From: an uncultured Planctomycetaceae bacterium
GTDB taxonomy: Bacteria; Planctomycetota; Planctomycetia; Planctomycetales; Planctomycetaceae
DNA: 56,120 nt
NCBI GenBank assembly: GCA_937916515.1
Contig: CALFSX010000199.1
Coordinates: 1-56,120 of the forward strand
Direction: 5' to 3'
The notes below the pieces were generated by a model that was given only the letters and a program-made list of their open reading frames with translations, had not been told where the DNA came from and made no database searches. Numbering within the stretch: position 1 is the first letter of the stretch; every line of letters begins with the position of its first letter. Positions 53,378 to 56,120 of the stretch are shown piece after piece. The position numbers were made by a program, and so were the translations under genes.

Positions 53378-54169
53378 GTGGTTTCTGAAACAGAAGAAAA
53401 TCTTATTTCTGTCGCTCGCAATGCTGTCAGCCAATGCAATTGGGTTGTCGGCGAGTGTGCAGCAAACTGGACTCAAAAATACGCTCGAGGTCGCACCGAT
53501 GCGGATTTTGGTCAGATGGTCGGACTTAGCGGCGATCAGATCTATCAGCGCCGCCGAGTTTGGGAAGCGTTTGGCAGCATTCATGATAAGTACCAAAATC
53601 TAAAATGGTCGTTCTTCTATGTCGCGTTGAACTGGGAAGACGCCACGAAGTCTTTGAATTGGGCCGACGAAAACGAAGCCACCGTTGCTGAAATGCGAGC
53701 CTGGCGTCGAGCTCAAAACGGCGAAGACCTGTTTGCTGAGCCAGAAGAAGCTTATTCCGAATGGGCAGCGCCGCTGGTGATGGACACCAGCGATATGCCG
53801 ATGAGCACTGTTCAGGATCCTGCAGGATTCACACCTCCCGGTCAGGGGGCTCGTGCCGGCATGACCTACGAAGGCAGCGAAGTGGCCACGATGGCCGGTG
53901 CCGCTCGCGAGTCTGGCGAGTACGCTCCGTTTCGAAGTGGGGCGGCGACTCCACCACCGGGAGAGCAGGAATCAGAAGTCAATGTGCTTGAGCGTCCTGA
54001 AGCAACACCGGATCAGGTTTGGCGACGTGCCGTTTCTATGCTGGAACGACTAAGCAAAAGTCTGGACAAGCGAACGCTGAAAGCTTTTGAAGAGCAACCC
54101 GAAAAACTGCAAAAACGATTCGCTCAGGCATTGGAAGATATCCAGAACAAAGTGAGCGAGTTCGTTTAG
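53378..54169 (+). CDS. Hypothetical protein with HTH-like N-terminus and acidic linker
   Basis: About 263 residues from the GTG at 53378, which has GGAG seven bases upstream; the frame is open to 53300. The first 110 residues are compact, with DFGQMVGLSGDQIYQRRRVWEAFG, a helix-turn-helix-like segment, and WSFFYVALNWEDATKSL. The middle (about 120-200) is acidic and Pro/Gly-rich and looks disordered (GQGARAGMTYEGSE, TPPPGEQESEVN). The last 55 residues are helical and basic-acidic mixed (PDQVWRRAVSMLERLSKSLDKRTL). It may be a DNA-binding regulator or phage-like accessory protein; this is inference. No family is recognised. A terminator follows at 54225. Confidence 0.7.
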   Translation: MVSETEENLISVARNAVSQCNWVVGECAANWTQKYARGRTDADFGQMVGLSGDQIYQRRRVWEAFGSIHDKYQNLKWSFFYVALNWEDATKSLNWADENEATVAEMRAWRRAQNGEDLFAEPEEAYSEWAAPLVMDTSDMPMSTVQDPAGFTPPGQGARAGMTYEGSEVATMAGAARESGEYAPFRSGAATPPPGEQESEVNVLERPEATPDQVWRRAVSMLERLSKSLDKRTLKAFEEQPEKLQKRFAQALEDIQNKVSEFV

Positions 54170-54224
54170 TTGATTTGCTTCACTGAATCGAAATTCAGTC
54201 GCAATTCACCACTGACATGAACCT

Positions 54225-54250
54225 AACCGCGAAAGGACTCGCGGTTTTTT
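54225..54250 (+). terminator. Terminator after the HTH-like gene
   Basis: Stem AACCGCGA (54225-54232) with TCGCGGTT (54239-54246), loop AAGGAC, followed by a run of T to 54250. It lies 55 bases after the stop of the preceding gene. Confidence 0.85.
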
Positions 54251-54610
54251 CATGCGCCTCCCAGCTCTCCAGCCGCCGACAACGTAGCCGTCCTGCTCTG
54301 CCGTGACGAGCTTCGTAGATTCGGCTTCCTTAAAACGTCAGCGTTCTTCGGTACCTGTGGATCAGGGCGATTGTCCGTGTTCGCGGGAAAGGCAAGGTCA
54401 ATGATGTTGCCTGCTGTTGTTGGAACGATCGACAGTGGCTGCCGAGACTTGCTGACCTTCAGGCTTTGCTGGCTCCGTCGAATTAACTCGTTGTAAACTG
54501 GGTTGAGATTCGTCGTCTTTGGGGTGAACTTCGGCTACGATGCTGCAACCTTCTCTTCAATTCTTTGCTGCCCGCCGCGCAGTTGAACATCGCACCTGTG
54601 GATATTGGCT
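54251..54610. other. Intergenic, HtrA upstream region
   Basis: About 360 bases without a credible gene or RNA. It probably contains the promoter of the protease gene; I could not single out a -35/-10 pair with confidence. Confidence 0.45.
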
Positions 54611-55789
54611 ATGTCGGAAAAGCCTGAATCATCGAATGCGTCAACACGTTTTAGTTCGACGAATCTGTGGCTTGTGGCGACTGTGCTTGCGCTTGTGGTT
54701 CTGTTGGGAATTCAGTTGTGGGGACGTTGGAGTAGCAGCGAGCGTTATGTTTCTCGCGAGATTACTCCCAAGGGAAATCTGAATTCCGATGAGCAATCGA
54801 CAATTCAGGTTTTTCAGAAGACGTCACCATCGGTCGTGTTTATTCGCACCAAGGGTTATCAGCCGTTTCTGTTTGGTCGGGGGCAGGAAAAGGAGCTGTC
54901 TTCAGGAACGGGTTTCGTTTGGGATCGTCAGGGACATATCGTCACAAACCTGCACGTAGTGGAGGAGGCACTTCGCAGCAGCAGTACGGCTTTGGAGGTG
55001 CAGTTTGCAGACAAAAGCGTCGCGGATGCCGTGTTTGTCGGCGGCGTTCGAGAGCACGATATTGCAATATTGAAAGTTAACGTAGCCGCAAGTTTGCTGC
55101 TGCCTATTCCTTTGGGAACATCCGACGATCTGCAGGTTGGTCAGCTTGTTCTGGCGATCGGCAGTCCATTTGGGTTTGACCAAACATTGTCGACGGGCGT
55201 CATCGGCGGGCTTAATCGCAGCGTTGCCGCAGAAGGCGGTTCTGGTTTGTTGGCGGGACTGATTCAGACGGACGCGGCCATCAATCCAGGTAATTCGGGC
55301 GGTCCGCTGCTGGACAGTTCCGGACGGATGATTGGCGTGAACACAGCGATTGTGTCTCCCACAGGAGCGTATTCCGGACTGGGTTTCGCCGTTTCGGTTT
55401 CCAGTGTGGTTGCTGCTGTGGAAACCGTGCTTGTTGAATCGATCGGTAACCCGCGTCCTGTTCTTGGGATCACCGTTTGGTCTCCCGAACAGACGGCAAA
55501 GCTAGGTTTGCGAGCCGAGATTATTAGCCGAGGACTGTTCATCAAGCAGATCGATCCCGGCGGACCAGCCTTCAAAACGGCTCTTCGCCCGACTCAGCAG
55601 CGCGGCTTCCAGATCATCCTGGGCGACCAGATTGTTTCCGTTGATGGTGAGCAGGTGCGAACTCTACCAGAACTGCAGGCAGCGTTGGCTCTACGAAAAC
55701 CAGGTGACGTTGTTTCGCTGGAAATTATTCGCGGCGACCAGGGCGGCAAGGTTGAAGTCACGCTGGATGCTCAGAAGTTGATTTTCTGA
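54611..55789 (+). CDS. HtrA/DegP-family serine protease with PDZ domain, membrane-anchored
   Basis: A protein of 392 residues from the ATG at 54611 (a TTG at 54605 is in frame but unlikely). The N-terminus has one membrane anchor (about 20-38), placing the protease outside the cytoplasm. The trypsin-like domain has the full triad: NLHVVEE with His115, EHDIAILKV with Asp150 and the GNSGGPLL motif with Ser229. One PDZ domain follows (about 285-385, with GLFIKQIDPGGPA and LGDQIVSVDGEQV). It likely degrades misfolded envelope proteins and may act under stress. There is one PDZ only, as in DegS/HhoA-like members. The neighbouring greA gene lies on the opposite strand. Confidence 0.92.
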   Translation: MSEKPESSNASTRFSSTNLWLVATVLALVVLLGIQLWGRWSSSERYVSREITPKGNLNSDEQSTIQVFQKTSPSVVFIRTKGYQPFLFGRGQEKELSSGTGFVWDRQGHIVTNLHVVEEALRSSSTALEVQFADKSVADAVFVGGVREHDIAILKVNVAASLLLPIPLGTSDDLQVGQLVLAIGSPFGFDQTLSTGVIGGLNRSVAAEGGSGLLAGLIQTDAAINPGNSGGPLLDSSGRMIGVNTAIVSPTGAYSGLGFAVSVSSVVAAVETVLVESIGNPRPVLGITVWSPEQTAKLGLRAEIISRGLFIKQIDPGGPAFKTALRPTQQRGFQIILGDQIVSVDGEQVRTLPELQAALALRKPGDVVSLEIIRGDQGGKVEVTLDAQKLIF

Positions 55790-55850
55790 GGCTTTGTCAG
55801 AGAGGCTTTTCGATGTTGCGTTGTCACAACAGCGCGATGCGCATTGAAAA

Positions 55851-55877
55851 AGCTCGACCCAATGACAAGGTCGAGCT
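55851..55877. terminator. Bidirectional terminator between HtrA and GreA genes
   Basis: Stem AGCTCGACC (55851-55859) with GGTCGAGCT (55869-55877) and loop CAATGACAA. On the minus strand the stem is followed by TTTTTC. On the plus strand a T-run follows a few bases later. It can serve both convergent genes. Confidence 0.8.
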
Positions 55878-55934
55878 CTCTGGATTTTTTCGCAGGCAAG
55901 GCCGTTTGCGTTCGCCCTGGTTCATAGTCGAAAA

Positions 55935-56120
55935 CTAAGGGTCGATGATTTTAACGACTTCCAGTTTCAAAATTCCGGCAGGAATTTCGGCTTCGAATTT
56001 GTCGCCGACCTTCTTGTGCAGCATGGCCTGAGCCAGTGGGCTGGACGTAAGAATCTTCAGTATGTCGCCGTCGTAGTCTTCTTCGCCGGGGCCAACCAAT
56101 TCGTACACTTCTTCCATGTT
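55935..56120 (-). CDS. GreA/GreB-type transcription elongation factor, partial (C-terminal domain)
   Basis: The C-terminal part of a Gre factor, cut by the right window edge; the true start lies beyond. The visible 60 or so residues read [20 protein letters not shown], then [20 protein letters not shown] and [12 protein letters not shown]. They match the FKBP-like domain of GreA, which binds RNA polymerase and helps rescue backtracked complexes by cleaving the RNA 3' end. The characteristic order (VGP, SPLAxALLxKKVGD, P-G) is intact. An in-frame ATG at 56117 is internal and not the start. It is convergent with the HtrA gene. Confidence 0.88.
   Translation of the reverse strand, partial: NMEEVYELVGPGEEDYDGDILKILTSSPLAQAMLHKKVGDKFEAEIPAGILKLEVVKIIDP

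Noticed and set aside
1-56120. CRISPR array, prophage, insertion sequence or replication origin
   Set aside because: No regularly spaced repeats with unique spacers, no transposase, integrase or phage structural genes, and no DnaA-box cluster were seen by reading.

Overview
The window reads as chromosomal DNA of a planctomycete (phylum Planctomycetota). Several gene families typical of that phylum occur together: a PSD1/DUF1549-DUF1553 cytochrome-c-domain protein paired with a DUF1501 protein, a secreted sulfatase, an EF-hand alpha/beta hydrolase, a DUF1598-type secreted protein, and many conserved secreted proteins of unknown role. Genes are mostly monocistronic or in short pairs, on both strands, with wide intergenic gaps. 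There is no rRNA, CRISPR array, transposase or prophage. One tRNA (Cys) is present.

Layout. 1-2.5 kb: purK and purE on the minus strand. 3.5-7.6 kb: an acyltransferase-3 membrane protein, then a minus-strand secreted esterase and sulfatase. 7.8-12.7 kb: the PSD1 and DUF1501 pair. 12.9-13.8 kb: a small ArsC-like thioredoxin-fold gene with an in-frame UGA that I read as selenocysteine, convergent with an HU-like gene. 14.6-17.6 kb: a GH32 fructan/sucrose hydrolase and a PfkB fructokinase. 17.8-19.4 kb: a hipBA toxin-antitoxin module with three palindromic operators exactly 50 bp apart. 19.5-23.4 kb: a family 2 glycosyltransferase and a GDPD-S15 peptidase fusion. 24.3-31.2 kb: a DTW-domain tRNA-modification enzyme, an O-antigen-ligase-like protein, a WecA/MraY-type transferase and cysH. 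31.5-38.9 kb: a DUF1598 protein, mutM, unknown secreted proteins, folK, a Flp pilin and pyrF. 39-48 kb: a TPR-like secreted protein, a DegT aminotransferase, a rhomboid protease, an NHL-repeat protein, ppnP and an HDOD protein. 48.4-56.1 kb: a PutA-like proline catabolic enzyme, two unrecognised proteins, tRNA-Cys, an HtrA protease and the C-terminal part of a GreA-type factor running off the right edge.

Two things deserve most attention. The first is the probable selenoprotein, which ordinary gene calling truncates to its last 75 residues. The second is a dispersed intergenic repeat with at least six copies. Full copies are about 215 bp, built from two modules, and end in a CAAGGGC-GAA-GCCCTTG hairpin. 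One copy sits between the PSD1 and DUF1501 genes and appears to provide the ribosome binding site of the latter. Its translated remnants also create false N-terminal extensions on purE and the DUF1501 gene.

Functionally the region mixes housekeeping genes (purine, pyrimidine and folate synthesis, DNA repair, proline catabolism, sulfur assimilation) with polysaccharide and sulfated-glycan degradation and surface polysaccharide assembly. This fits a heterotrophic, probably marine or particle-associated lifestyle, but the lifestyle is inference. All family assignments are from reading the translated sequence, without database searches.
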